In this document: in pieces, positions 1-7,161 of the stretch | How the letters are laid out: each line of letters begins with the position of its first letter | Numbering within the stretch: position 1 is the stretch's first letter | Assembly: GCF_000372525.1 (NCBI RefSeq) | Contig: NZ_AQUR01000066.1 | Location: 144-43,945, forward strand | Reading direction: 5' to 3' | Source: Cupriavidus neocaledonicus | GTDB taxonomy: Bacteria; Pseudomonadota; Gammaproteobacteria; Burkholderiales; Burkholderiaceae | DNA: 43,802 nucleotides | Notes under the pieces: generated by a model | What the model saw: only the letters and a program-made list of their open reading frames with translations | What the model was told of the DNA's origin: nothing | The model's database searches: none | Translations under genes and position numbers: made by a program

Positions 1-224
1 GCGCCGAGCCCGAGCCGCTGGTGCGCTTCGAGACGGCCCCTGGCAAGCAAATGCAGGCCGACTTCACAGTCATTCGGCGCGGGCGCGAGCCACTGCTGGC
101 ACTGGTGGCGACGCTGGGCTACAGCCGCGCGAGCTTCGTGCGTTTCACGGCCGGCGAGGACACCGCCACGCTATGCGCCTGTCTGGAAGAGGCGCTGGCT
201 TTCTTCGGCGGCGTGCCTGAATAA
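1..224 (+). pseudogene. istA: IS21-family transposase IstA, internal fragment
   Basis: The reading frame is open from base 3 and ends at a TAA at 222-224. The protein starts inside the window edge and reads through APGKQMQADF and LLALVATLGYSRASFVRF to FFGGVPE, the start of the DDE catalytic core of IS21-family IstA proteins. The D of QADF corresponds to the first catalytic aspartate. Everything after FGGVPE is missing, because the frame runs straight into a 20-bp palindrome at 222-241. IstA is normally about 500 residues and is followed by istB on the same strand, but the only istB here is on the opposite strand 3 kb away. The fragment is therefore a dead remnant, probably cut by the recombinase array that follows. 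The real start lies outside the window. Confidence 0.8.
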
Positions 225-241
225 TCGGCAGCTGCCGATTA
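222..241. repeat. Perfect 20-bp palindrome at the istA/recombinase-array junction
   Basis: TAATCGGCAGCTGCCGATTA is a perfect palindrome lying exactly where istA homology stops. It is a candidate outer end of the three-recombinase element, since tyrosine recombinases act on short dyad sites. That assignment is inference. Confidence 0.6.
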
Positions 242-264
242 CTCAGGTAATCAGCAGCAGCGAG

Positions 265-330
265 AAATCCGAAGGAACTCGCCCCGTCCTTTGCTCCTCC
301 ATACCCAACAGCGACAGTTCCTTCAGATTT
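265..330. repeat. Imperfect inverted repeat downstream of the third recombinase gene
   Basis: Two 15-bp arms, AAATCCGAAGGAACT (265-279) and AGTTCCTTCAGATTT (316-330), pair at 14 of 15 positions across a 36-bp loop. The repeat lies just after the stop of the minus-strand recombinase gene ending at 342. It could be the subterminal repeat of the element or a transcription terminator; no T-run is seen. Confidence 0.5.
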
Positions 331-341
331 GGTAGGCCAGC

Positions 342-1350
342 TCAAAGCGATTCCAGCCAAGTGAGCAAGTCCTCGTTGCGGCGCCATGGTGGTGGCTTGT
401 CGATCTTCGAATGCGGCTGCAGCCGCTGCAGGGCTTCGCGTTTGGTGTCCAAATTTGCTTGGGCGTAGTGATTGGTGGTGTCGAGGCTCGCGTGCCCCAA
501 CCAACTCCGGATCACGGTGACATCGACGCCAGCGGCGACCAGGTGGACCGCAGCCGCGTGCCGAAAAGTGTGCGGCGAGATCTTATTCGATGCCAACGTC
601 GGCACAACCGCAGCGGCGCTACGCACGTACTGCGTGAGCTTGAAGCGGACTCCCGAGGGTCCCAGAGGCATGCCATATCGATTGACAAACAACCTTTCGT
701 TGCTAGCGCACGGTTGCCGCTGCAGCAATGCCTTTAGCAACTCGACGATCTCTGGCCACAGCGGGCAGATGCGTTCCCTGCGGCCCTTCCCGAGCAGTCG
801 CACGCAGTTCGGTGGGTCGAATCGGATGTCGGCAGGACAAAGATTGAGCACCTCTTGTATCCGCGCACCCGTGTTATAAAGGAGCCATAGCAGCACGTGA
901 TCACGTTGTCCTTCCAGCTGGGTGCGATCCGGCTGCGCCCGGATTGCCTCGATCTTGTGCATGTGGAGCTCCTGGCGCACCGGCATCGGCGCCTTCTTAG
1001 TCGGAATTCGCAGCACCTCGGAACACTGCTCGATGGCTGTGGGGTCACGCTCGGCGACGAAACTGAAGAAGCTGCGCAACGCAGCGAGACGACAGTTTGC
1101 GCGTGCCGATAGAGACCTTGCGCTCGCGCTCGCTGTGCTGCAAGAACGCAGCGACCTCGGTTGCGTTTAGCGCTTGCAGCGTGAGATCGGCGACACGACA
1201 ACGTCGGCGCTCAGCGACAAAACGCAGGAACAGTCGCCAGGCGTCTCGGTAGGAACGTATCGTGTGGGCGGAGACGTTGCGCTGTTCTGCCAGCCGCTCA
1301 TAGAAGAAGGTCCGCAGCAGTCGCGGGAAAGGATCGGTCGGCTTCATCAT
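342..1350 (-). pseudogene. Tyrosine recombinase, third of the trio (one-base frameshift)
   Basis: This is a tyrosine recombinase/integrase of about 335 residues if repaired. The N-terminal SAM-like core-binding part is read in the frame beginning at 1350 (MMKPTDPFPRLLRTFFYERL). The catalytic part is in another frame ending at 342, with the catalytic Arg in NTGARIQEV, the box HTFRHAAAVH and the Tyr region LGHASLDTTNHYAQ. The two frames join at about 1095-1100. Removing one base from the TTT run at 1096-1098 restores continuous homology (GTR-N-C-R-L-A-A-L-R-S-F-F-S-F). Its ATG overlaps the stop of the upstream gene. It is either a pseudogene or a sequencing slip in a short homopolymer; with this call the trio would lack one partner. 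Confidence 0.75.
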
Positions 1351-2696
1351 GATGCTCTCCCGGGGATGTGCACCTGATGCAGCACCAGATGTCGAAACCG
1401 CTCGCTGGCGAGCTGCAGCAGTTCCTGCGTCACGGTCAAGTAGACGAGCGTGGAGTTGATGTCCTTGTGGCCTAGGTAGGTTGCCAGGTACGGCAGCCGC
1501 GCCTGAGGATTGATTCCTTGGCGATACCAGGAAAGCATCCGATAGACGACGAAAACGTGCCGAAGATCATGGATTCGAGGCCCGCAGCGTCCCTGTTCGG
1601 GCTTGAGCCCGGCGCGTCTCAACACGGCCACCAGCAACTTCTCGATCATCACCCGCGAGTAGCGACCGGCAGCCTGCTGATGCCAGAACAAGCCGCTGTC
1701 GCCGTCCTGCGGTGCTCCGGCGCGTCGTCTCGCGTCGAGATACTCGCGCAGCGCTGCCACCACACTGTCAGACAGGGGCAGGCTTCTGGATTTGAAGAGC
1801 TTCGTCTCGCGAACTTCCAGCATGCCCGTGCTGAGGTCGAAGTTCCCAAGATCCAGCCGCGCGAGTTCACCAAGACGCAGTCCGGCGCAGCAGGCGAGTA
1901 CGAGCATTGTGTACAGCGCAAGTGGCCGGAGCGGAGCGCGAGGAGATGGGAAGGCGCGCGCGGTGTCGAACAACAACTGCAGCTCTTGCGGGGTATAGAT
2001 GTACGGACGCCGACGTTCCCATTCGATGCGGTGCTTCAGTCGACGATCCGGCGGCGGCAGTGCGACGCTCGGATCGACACGTCGCCATGCGCGCAACAGG
2101 GCGCGTCCCGCCTGTTGGCACTCCCAGGCGTGATTCAGCGTCCGGCCCTGTGCGGCCCACTGCTGCAACAGTACCGCCGGCGGTCGCCCGGGGAGTTCCG
2201 GGCGACCTTGCAGGAACCGGTCGAAACGCAGGAGCCAGCCCGACTGTGTCTCATAACGGTAGCCTACCGCGCGCATGAGCTCCACATGCTCGCGCAGCAT
2301 CTCGCCGAGAAAGCTGGCGAACCGAGCCGGCGGGCGCAGAGACTCGAGCGCCTGCAGAGGTTCGGCTGCGAGCAGCGCACGCGCGATTGGCGTGCCGTAT
2401 CGTTGACCATAGCAGGAGCGCAGCTCCGCCAGTGGGTTGTGCGAAATCATGCCCTCCGAGTGGAGATAATCTAGGAAGCGATCAACGATGCACGCCCGGT
2501 GCAGCACCATGTGGACAGGCGAGTGCCGCGCGCGCTCCAGCAGCCATCCCTGCATCGTAGAGGTGCTGACTGCGGCATCGCCACGTTGCCGCACGAAACG
2601 CTGGAACCCGCGCAAAACACAACGGTAGACCTTGGCCGTATCGCGACTGCGCAGCCCCAGGTGATGTACGTGACGCTCGATCGCGTCGCACTTCAT
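1347..2696 (-). CDS. Tyrosine recombinase, second of the trio
   Basis: This 449-residue site-specific recombinase has an N-terminal core-binding region of about 200 residues and a C-terminal catalytic domain. Visible catalytic elements are the Arg in CCAGLRLGEL, the box HDLRHVFVV, and YLGHKDINSTLVYLTV, which holds the His and the nucleophilic Tyr. It is intact, longer than a typical XerC/D protein (about 300), and its stop overlaps the ATG of the third recombinase, so the two are translationally coupled. The first recombinase gene ends 15 bases upstream. In RIT elements the three proteins are thought to act together, but the division of labour is not known. The family is certain; the site it acts on is not. 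Confidence 0.88.
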   Translation of the reverse strand: MKCDAIERHVHHLGLRSRDTAKVYRCVLRGFQRFVRQRGDAAVSTSTMQGWLLERARHSPVHMVLHRACIVDRFLDYLHSEGMISHNPLAELRSCYGQRYGTPIARALLAAEPLQALESLRPPARFASFLGEMLREHVELMRAVGYRYETQSGWLLRFDRFLQGRPELPGRPPAVLLQQWAAQGRTLNHAWECQQAGRALLRAWRRVDPSVALPPPDRRLKHRIEWERRRPYIYTPQELQLLFDTARAFPSPRAPLRPLALYTMLVLACCAGLRLGELARLDLGNFDLSTGMLEVRETKLFKSRSLPLSDSVVAALREYLDARRRAGAPQDGDSGLFWHQQAAGRYSRVMIEKLLVAVLRRAGLKPEQGRCGPRIHDLRHVFVVYRMLSWYRQGINPQARLPYLATYLGHKDINSTLVYLTVTQELLQLASERFRHLVLHQVHIPGRAS

Positions 2697-2711
2697 CTTC
2701 GAGCCACGTAT

Positions 2712-2985
2712 TCATTGCGCCCCGTCGGTCAGGAGTTCGCTGATCTCCAGGGAGACGTCGCGCAGTTCATCGACAGCGAGCTTCAGGTACGGCAACACGG
2801 AACTTGATGAGCGGTGCCCCAGCACGTCCTCAATCAGCTTGGGCGGCACCCCGCCGCGCAATAGGCTGATGGCACGCGCGTGCCGGAAGGCATGCGGTCC
2901 GCGCTTGCCATTGGTTTGCACGCCTGCAGCATCGAGCCGCCTGCGCAGTGAGGTGTACAGGCTTGAGCCGTTGGTGCGTATTCCG
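2712..2985 (-). pseudogene. Tyrosine recombinase, first of the trio (3' fragment only)
   Basis: Only the last 90 or so residues remain: TNGSSLYTSLRRRLDAAG, then the catalytic box GPHAFRHARAISLLRGG and LIEDVLGHRSSSSVLPYLK with the nucleophilic Tyr. The open frame extends to 3080, but residues upstream of about 2985 come from the terminal repeats of an IS21-type element, not from a recombinase. The N-terminal domain and the first catalytic Arg are gone, so the protein cannot be active. The insertion also removes the natural promoter of the trio; any transcription must come from the IS or beyond. Confidence 0.75.
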
Positions 2986-3100
2986 GTGAATGTGACCGAC
3001 GATTCCGGCATCGTGACCACTGATTCCGTTTTATCGTGACCGCTGTGGCCCCGCAGTTTCCGGCTGATTGTGACCGGCAATTCCGGCGTCGTGACCGGTG
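2976..3100. repeat. IS21-type terminal repeat array
   Basis: Five imperfect copies of a unit built of TTCCGG followed by GTGACC occur at about 2980-2998, 3002-3018, 3023-3042, 3057-3075 and 3080-3098. Multiple short terminal repeats of this style are typical of IS21-family ends, where they serve as transposase binding sites. The array sits downstream of istB, as expected for the right end of such an element. Confidence 0.65.
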
Positions 3101-3144
3101 ATGGGTTGAGGGTGTTGCGCGGGGACGGATTCTACTCTGCCAAG

Positions 3145-3912
3145 CTAAGCAGTGTGGCTGCCGCTGGATGTCGTGCTCGTTTTTTGAGCAGACTTTCTGA
3201 GCGAATCGCCCGCCAGCGTGATGCGGTGAATACGGTGCATCAGACGATCGAGGATCGCATCGGCGATGGTGGAATCGCCGATCCAGCCATGCCAGTGCTC
3301 GACGGGTAGTTGGCTGGTAATGAGTAGCCCACGGCTGCTGCCGCGATCGTCAATGAGTTCAAGCAGGTCATTGCGCGTGACCGCGTCCAGCGGCGCCACC
3401 GCCCAGTCGTCCAGTACGATCAGGTCGGTTTTGGCCATCTGCAGCAGCCATTTGCCGAAGCCACCGCTGCCATGCAGAATACGTAACTCTTCTGCCAGCC
3501 TGGGCACGCGCAGATAAGCGACGGAATGCCCGCGGCGGCAGGCGTACTGCGCCAGCGCGCAGGCCAGCCAGGTCTTGCCGACGCCGGTCGGGCCACCGAT
3601 CAGGACAGTATGTCCGGTTGTGATCCAGTCGGACAGCGCGAGACTGGTGACCTGTTTCCGATCAATGCCGCGGCCTGGACGGGCGTCAAGATCCTCGATG
3701 GTGGCGTGGGGGTACTTGAGGCGGGCACGCTGCAAGAGACGGGCAAGCTTGCGGTCATTGCGCCAGAGCAGTTCGCGGTCGATCAGCAGCGCCAGGCGTT
3801 CCTCGAAGGCGAGCGCGCTGGCGCCGGGCTGGGCAAGCTGTTCTTCCAGGGCGGCGGCAAAGCCGTCGAGCTTGAGTGAGCGCAGTTGCGCGAGCGTGGT
3901 GTGGGTCATCAT
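3145..3912 (-). CDS. istB: IS21-family helper ATPase IstB
   Basis: IstB is the AAA+ ATPase that selects the target and stimulates the IstA transposase. The protein has about 255 residues from the ATG at 3912 (MMTHTTLAQLRSLKLDGFAAALEEQ, the usual IstB opening). The open frame extends 12 codons further upstream, but those residues do not look like the family. It shows Walker A GGPTGVGKT at about residues 106-114, Walker B LIVLDD at 164-169, and the DnaC-like core VEHWHGWIGDSTIADAILDRL that follows. It is full length and apparently intact, but its partner istA survives only as a C-terminal scrap beginning about 120 bases upstream. It is an orphan helper that could act only with an IstA supplied in trans. 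Confidence 0.92.
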   Translation of the reverse strand: MMTHTTLAQLRSLKLDGFAAALEEQLAQPGASALAFEERLALLIDRELLWRNDRKLARLLQRARLKYPHATIEDLDARPGRGIDRKQVTSLALSDWITTGHTVLIGGPTGVGKTWLACALAQYACRRGHSVAYLRVPRLAEELRILHGSGGFGKWLLQMAKTDLIVLDDWAVAPLDAVTRNDLLELIDDRGSSRGLLITSQLPVEHWHGWIGDSTIADAILDRLMHRIHRITLAGDSLRKSAQKTSTTSSGSHTA

Positions 3913-4029
3913 GAGATTGGGTTCCGGTTGTGAGCGCCAGGCAAGCAAGATCGACTGTGGCGGCTGCCCAGCGGTGTGCGAGGGCCATTGAGGTGAATCG
4001 CGGGAGTTAGTGCTGCCTGGCAGACAGCG

Positions 4030-4150
4030 TTACTGGTAGTAGCTGGGGCCGCGCAGGTGTGCGTGGTCGGGACTGACCCACTCGGCAGGAGGGGCCGTGG
4101 TCAGCCTATCGCGACCGGTTTCGAGCACGTTCTTGTCATGACCCCAGGAA
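4030..4150 (-). pseudogene. istA: IS21-family transposase IstA, C-terminal remnant
   Basis: Read on the minus strand, the last codons before TAA at 4030-4032 give AEWVSPDHAHLRGPSYYQ. This matches the characteristic C-terminal end of IS21 IstA proteins (an 'RGPxYY' ending). About 35-40 residues can be followed before similarity fades near 4150. It lies directly upstream of istB in the correct orientation. The rest of the gene is deleted. This piece is too short to be called by length alone; the call rests on the C-terminal motif and on position. Confidence 0.6.
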
Positions 4151-4357
4151 GCCGCGAAAAATCAAAAATGCAATTAACTACCAGACAGCTACCCACAACA
4201 GCATTGTCAGCTTCCAAGGCGAAGGCAACACCGAAGCGGTGCTCCTATTGCGCGTGGACGGCGATGGTAAAATTTCATTTTCGTGAAATTTTATTTCGCC
4301 CTATGCCGAGGCCTCTTCCTGATCCAACGCCACCATCACGCGCGACCATCCGCAGCA
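4151..4357. other. Intergenic stretch without a recognisable gene
   Basis: Apart from the dyad listed separately at 4268-4293, I see no gene. A short plus frame (SIVSFQGEGNTEAVLLLRVDGDG) looks protein-like but has no start and no family I recognise; it may be a remnant. Confidence 0.4.
4268..4293. promoter_or_regulatory. 10-bp perfect dyad upstream of the HTH gene, candidate operator
   Basis: TAAAATTTCA (4268-4277) and TGAAATTTTA (4284-4293) are exact reverse complements separated by TTTTCG. The AT-rich dyad lies about 65 bases upstream of an Xre-type helix-turn-helix gene. Such regulators commonly bind dyads in front of their own gene, so an autoregulatory operator is the likely reading. 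Confidence 0.5.
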
Positions 4358-4638
4358 TTGACTAACTTGGTGACCGGATACGGGCAACGCGGGCAGGGGA
4401 AGGTATGCCCATTGACCAGGCCGCCACTCATTGTGGCGTTTCCGTTGGCATGCTGTCCAAGCTGGAGAACGGCAAGGGCGTCAATCTGGCGCACGCGCTG
4501 CGCGTGATGGACGGACTGGGTTTGACGATGCTCGTCGTGCCGAGGGCGCATGCGGCGTTGCTCGAACAGGCAGCGGCTCATGCGGCCAAGATGGACAAAA
4601 ATGCAGCCAGGGAGCGGAAAGCCGGGGTTGAAGAGTAG
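4358..4638 (+). pseudogene. Xre-family helix-turn-helix regulator (HipB-like), frameshifted near its start
   Basis: The frame ending at 4638 encodes GMPIDQAATHCGVSVGMLSKLENGKGVNLAHALRV, a helix-turn-helix of the Xre/HipB type, followed by MDGLGLTMLVVPRA and a polar tail. Reading upstream in the same frame gives LGDRIRATRAGEG, a natural first helix, but the frame then meets a stop at 4363-4365 with no start codon. A missing base at about 4366 (AAC-TTGG instead of AACCTTGG) would connect it to a start-like TTG at 4358. An ATG at 4405 gives a 77-residue product missing the first helix. The gene is probably inactive. HipB-like proteins usually precede a hipA toxin, but no hipA follows. Confidence 0.6.
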
Positions 4639-4670
4639 ACAACAGCATGTGGCAGGCAACGCGCGGCTTG

Positions 4671-5045
4671 CTAAACACCCAGCCGGCGGTGGGCGAGCTC
4701 TTCCACGATCGATGCCTGGAGCCTGTCGCGAGATACCTTGAGCGGATCGCGCTCTGGGGTGGATGCCATCCAGCGCTCGAAGTCGACGAATGCGGCTGGA
4801 CTGATCGTCGTCATCCGCGCCATTCTTCCGGTCACGGAAACGATGGGCGCAGAGAATGGAGGCGACCCCAACAGGACATTTGGGCGTCGCACCTGGATTG
4901 CCCAGAGGTCATCTTCATAATCTCGCAGAGCATGCCGCCGCGAACTTCTGTGGCCTTGCGGCGCGCGGATTACCACGCTTCGAACATCGTCTTCGCGTCA
5001 AGTTACTGGCGCAGCGCATTTTTATCCAACTCGATCCGACGATCC
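4671..5045 (-). pseudogene. GSU2403-type nucleotidyltransferase-fold protein, decayed
   Basis: Two pieces of one family are visible on the minus strand. The N-terminal piece (about 5045-4950) reads RRIELDKNALRQ, a stop, LDAKTMFEAW, a stop. The C-terminal piece, open from 4976 down to 4671, reads EDDLWAIQVRRPNVLL, VTGRMARMTTISPAAF and TPERDPLKVSRDRLQASIVEEL. These match the beginning and end of the nucleotidyltransferase-fold proteins named after GSU2403, which are normally about 330 residues. The central part with the catalytic region is deleted, and two stops interrupt the N-terminal piece. The assignment is from memory of the family pattern; a profile search would settle it. It is certainly not functional. 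Confidence 0.55.
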
Positions 5046-5048
5046 AAG

Positions 5049-5094
5049 GGGTTTCAGTATAAAAGTGCAATATGCAAATTTCATACTGAAACCC
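5049..5094. repeat. 12-bp perfect inverted repeat
   Basis: GGGTTTCAGTAT (5049-5060) and ATACTGAAACCC (5083-5094) are exact reverse complements separated by 22 AT-rich bases. The dyad lies just upstream of the decayed nucleotidyltransferase on the minus strand. It may be that gene's old operator, or a target site left by an element. Confidence 0.5.
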
Positions 5095-5224
5095 ATGCAT
5101 CATGCAGGCCTTGAGCATCCACCGCAGGGGGCAACTGAGTCGCGCGATGGTGTCATTGCGGATGAGACATTGCAGCCACGCTGCAGGCAGGTTCCTGCTG
5201 CAACCTTCATTGAACCCGCGTGGC

Positions 5225-5337
5225 GGTGCACGCCTTCGGGCTGGTTGATATCCCGGCGCATCCTCTTCGCTGTGCAGGGAGCCGTTCGTCGTGGAGATCG
5301 ACGAATGCCCAAAGTTATCCCGCACGTAACGCAGTCA
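5225..5337 (-). pseudogene. TnpS-like tyrosine recombinase, C-terminal remnant
   Basis: The minus strand reads LRYVRDNFGHSSISTTNGSLHSEEDA. This matches the end of the intact TnpS at 7162-8412 (LRYVRDNFGHASISTTSGYLHSEDDA) almost residue for residue. In this copy the nucleophilic tyrosine is replaced by serine (NGSLH for SGYLH), and the rest of the gene is missing. It overlaps the stop of the Fic gene. It shows that another copy of this recombinase once lay here, which is useful for reconstructing past recombination between elements. Confidence 0.75.
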
Positions 5338-6897
5338 TCTTGAGGATCCGCTATCGAAAGTCTTGAAAGCAGTCTTCAGACTATCAACCAGATCTGCCAC
5401 GATCTGGTCATTCTCGAGAATGGGGAACTCCTTTCGGAGCTTGTTGGAGACTGCACCCTGATTGTCCCTGATCGAGCGGATGATCCGATCGATATCGGCA
5501 TCAGGACCGTCGATGATGTCCTTCACCATCCGCCGAGCGGTTGTCCACTCCTGCAGAATCCCCGCCTCTGTCCTCATCTCCTGCCGGATGGTTTTGTCGA
5601 TGATGTCGGCCATATATTCGACCTGCACAGTTAGGTCGGGGTAACGCCATGCCGGTAGTGCAGCGTCATATCCGGCAAACTCAAAGTTCGATTGAATGCC
5701 ATCCGGATACAACGTGCGGGAGGGCGCAAATTCGCAAAGGTTGCCGTACCTGCGCATTAATGGTTTCGAGAAGCATTCAAGGATATGGTCGTAGCGTGCG
5801 ATGTTCTGCGGTTTCTCCGTGATGACAGCCGAGATCGGCAGGATGAAGGGTCGCGGCACGGCACCATCTCGTCGCAGGACGTCGTTAATGATGAACCGGT
5901 GGATACGGCCATTTCCGTCGGCCAGCGGGTGGATGAAAACGAATGCGAACGCGGCCGCGCCGGCCCGAATTACCGAGGATTGCCCGGCGGTGCGCTCCAG
6001 AAAGACCTCAAGTCCGTGCAGCAGGTCCCGCAGCCTATCCCAATGCGGAGCGACATAGTGGACGATCTGTTCAAACCGATGCGTTTCGCCAACGAACACC
6101 GGCGAGGCCCGCAGCCCGAAACGGGAAATAGTGCTGCGCTCGCTAACGATTTCTCGCTGCAGCTCGGCTAGCGTATCCGGGGACAGTAGCGCGGGGTATT
6201 CACCGATCCGCCGTTCCATGACTGCCGCAAATCGGCGAATTCGGTCCAGTTGGTCCTGCTCGTGCTCGATCGCAAACGACGACTTGGATTCCTTGATCGT
6301 CAGCCAGACGGCGCTGCGCATCAGGACATTGTCCCCGAACTCGGCATTCAGCTCGTCGAGCCGGGCGGCGCAGTCGTAGTCCTGTGCCGCCTTGACTTCG
6401 GGTGTCCGTCGAATCAGGGGGCAGAAATCTCGATTGCCGGGAAGGTTGTCGCGCACGCGCCAACGTTGATTTCGAGTGGGTATCGTCGCGGCAAAGTAAG
6501 CCTCAGAGTCAATCGCGTCGACGTAGTTGCCCCCGGTCACGGCCCCGACGCCGGCGATCTGGCGGCCGGTTAGCCATTCATACAGAAATCCAACTCGTCT
6601 GGCATACTGGCCGGTGCGCTCGCTGTTCAGCCAGGCAGCCAACTCTCCCTGGGGAAGTACATCAAAGAGCCGTGCCAGGAACTCGAGATGGACTCCTTCC
6701 TGTCGGATCGCATAAGTCAGGTGGGCCTGCAGCGTTGGCTCCTGGCGAGAACCGGCGGGATAGATCTCCAGCGTCTTACCCTCGGTGACCACGGAACGCC
6801 GAGCGGCGCCAATCTCGCTGGTAATCTGAAATTCCTGTACCGGGGTTATCTGATAGTGCTCTGCGAGCCACTTGTACCCTATCCATTCCGTGCTCAA
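5335..6897 (-). CDS. Fic-domain protein (class II, N-terminal inhibitory motif)
   Basis: The 520-residue Fic protein is a predicted AMP-transferase (or related nucleotidyl-transferase) that modifies a hydroxyl on a target protein. The active-site loop HPLADGNGRIHRF is at residues 323-335. It fits the canonical HxFx(D/E)GNGRxxR except for Leu in place of Phe at position 3. An inhibitory helix of the S-x-x-x-E type (SSFAIEH, residues 206-212, with E211) lies before the Fic core, which places it in the self-inhibited class II group. The start is probably the TTG at 6897, preceded by GGAG six bases away. The family members of this length act as single genes without a separate antitoxin, and none is seen here. 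Target unknown. It is the only intact gene between two decayed regions. Confidence 0.88.
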   Translation of the reverse strand: MSTEWIGYKWLAEHYQITPVQEFQITSEIGAARRSVVTEGKTLEIYPAGSRQEPTLQAHLTYAIRQEGVHLEFLARLFDVLPQGELAAWLNSERTGQYARRVGFLYEWLTGRQIAGVGAVTGGNYVDAIDSEAYFAATIPTRNQRWRVRDNLPGNRDFCPLIRRTPEVKAAQDYDCAARLDELNAEFGDNVLMRSAVWLTIKESKSSFAIEHEQDQLDRIRRFAAVMERRIGEYPALLSPDTLAELQREIVSERSTISRFGLRASPVFVGETHRFEQIVHYVAPHWDRLRDLLHGLEVFLERTAGQSSVIRAGAAAFAFVFIHPLADGNGRIHRFIINDVLRRDGAVPRPFILPISAVITEKPQNIARYDHILECFSKPLMRRYGNLCEFAPSRTLYPDGIQSNFEFAGYDAALPAWRYPDLTVQVEYMADIIDKTIRQEMRTEAGILQEWTTARRMVKDIIDGPDADIDRIIRSIRDNQGAVSNKLRKEFPILENDQIVADLVDSLKTAFKTFDSGSSR

Positions 6898-7161
6898 CGT
6901 GAACTCCGTCGTTTAATTTGGCCTGCGGATGTTTAAAAATTCCGCTATTTCTTGATTATCGTTTAAACGACACTTCGTTGTTGACGTCGAACGCTTTTGG
7001 AAACGCATGCTTGGCGGAAGCAAGCGCTTTCGCTTGAGCAAGCGGCGGCGCATGCGGTCAAGATTCTGGTGTGAAAAGGGCAGGCCGCGATCGGGTCGGG
7101 TGTCAATCTCAGTTGCCCGCACGATCGACGCAAAGAGCCATTCGCCGGGCGGGGGGGCGCC
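6898..7161. other. Intergenic region upstream of fic with a CGTTTAAACG palindrome
   Basis: No gene is evident. A 10-bp perfect palindrome, CGTTTAAACG, lies at about 6959-6968, and a related CGTTTAA occurs at about 6909, close to the fic start. Together they could form an operator for the minus-strand fic gene. Confidence 0.35.

Larger units (their letters stand above)
222..2985 (-). mobile_element. Recombinase-in-trio (RIT-type) element, truncated at its promoter-proximal end
   Basis: Three tyrosine recombinase genes lie head to tail on the minus strand: a 3' fragment (2712 to about 2985), an intact gene (1347-2696) and a frameshifted gene (342-1350). The second and third overlap by ATGA. 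Three adjacent, distinct tyrosine recombinases of this kind define RIT elements, which are known from Cupriavidus among others. The element appears to have entered istA at its left end. Its right end has been lost to an IS21-type insertion that begins near 2975-2990, so only one terminus can be examined. Confidence 0.7.
2976..4150 (-). mobile_element. IS21-family element, remnant (right end, istB and the tail of istA)
   Basis: On the minus strand the order is istA 3' tail (to 4030), istB (3912 to 3145) and the terminal repeat array (about 3100 to 2976). This is the correct istA-istB-end order for IS21. Nearly all of istA and the left end are missing, so the copy cannot move by itself. It has interrupted the first recombinase gene of the trio. 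Confidence 0.7.

Noticed and set aside
1518..2474. 318-codon plus-strand open frame opposite the middle recombinase
   Set aside because: Shadow of an intact tyrosine recombinase gene; no recognisable protein.
2976..3100. CRISPR-like array suggested by repeated TTCCGG and GTGACC
   Set aside because: Spacing is irregular, units are degenerate and it lies at the end of an IS21-type element; these are transposase-binding repeats.
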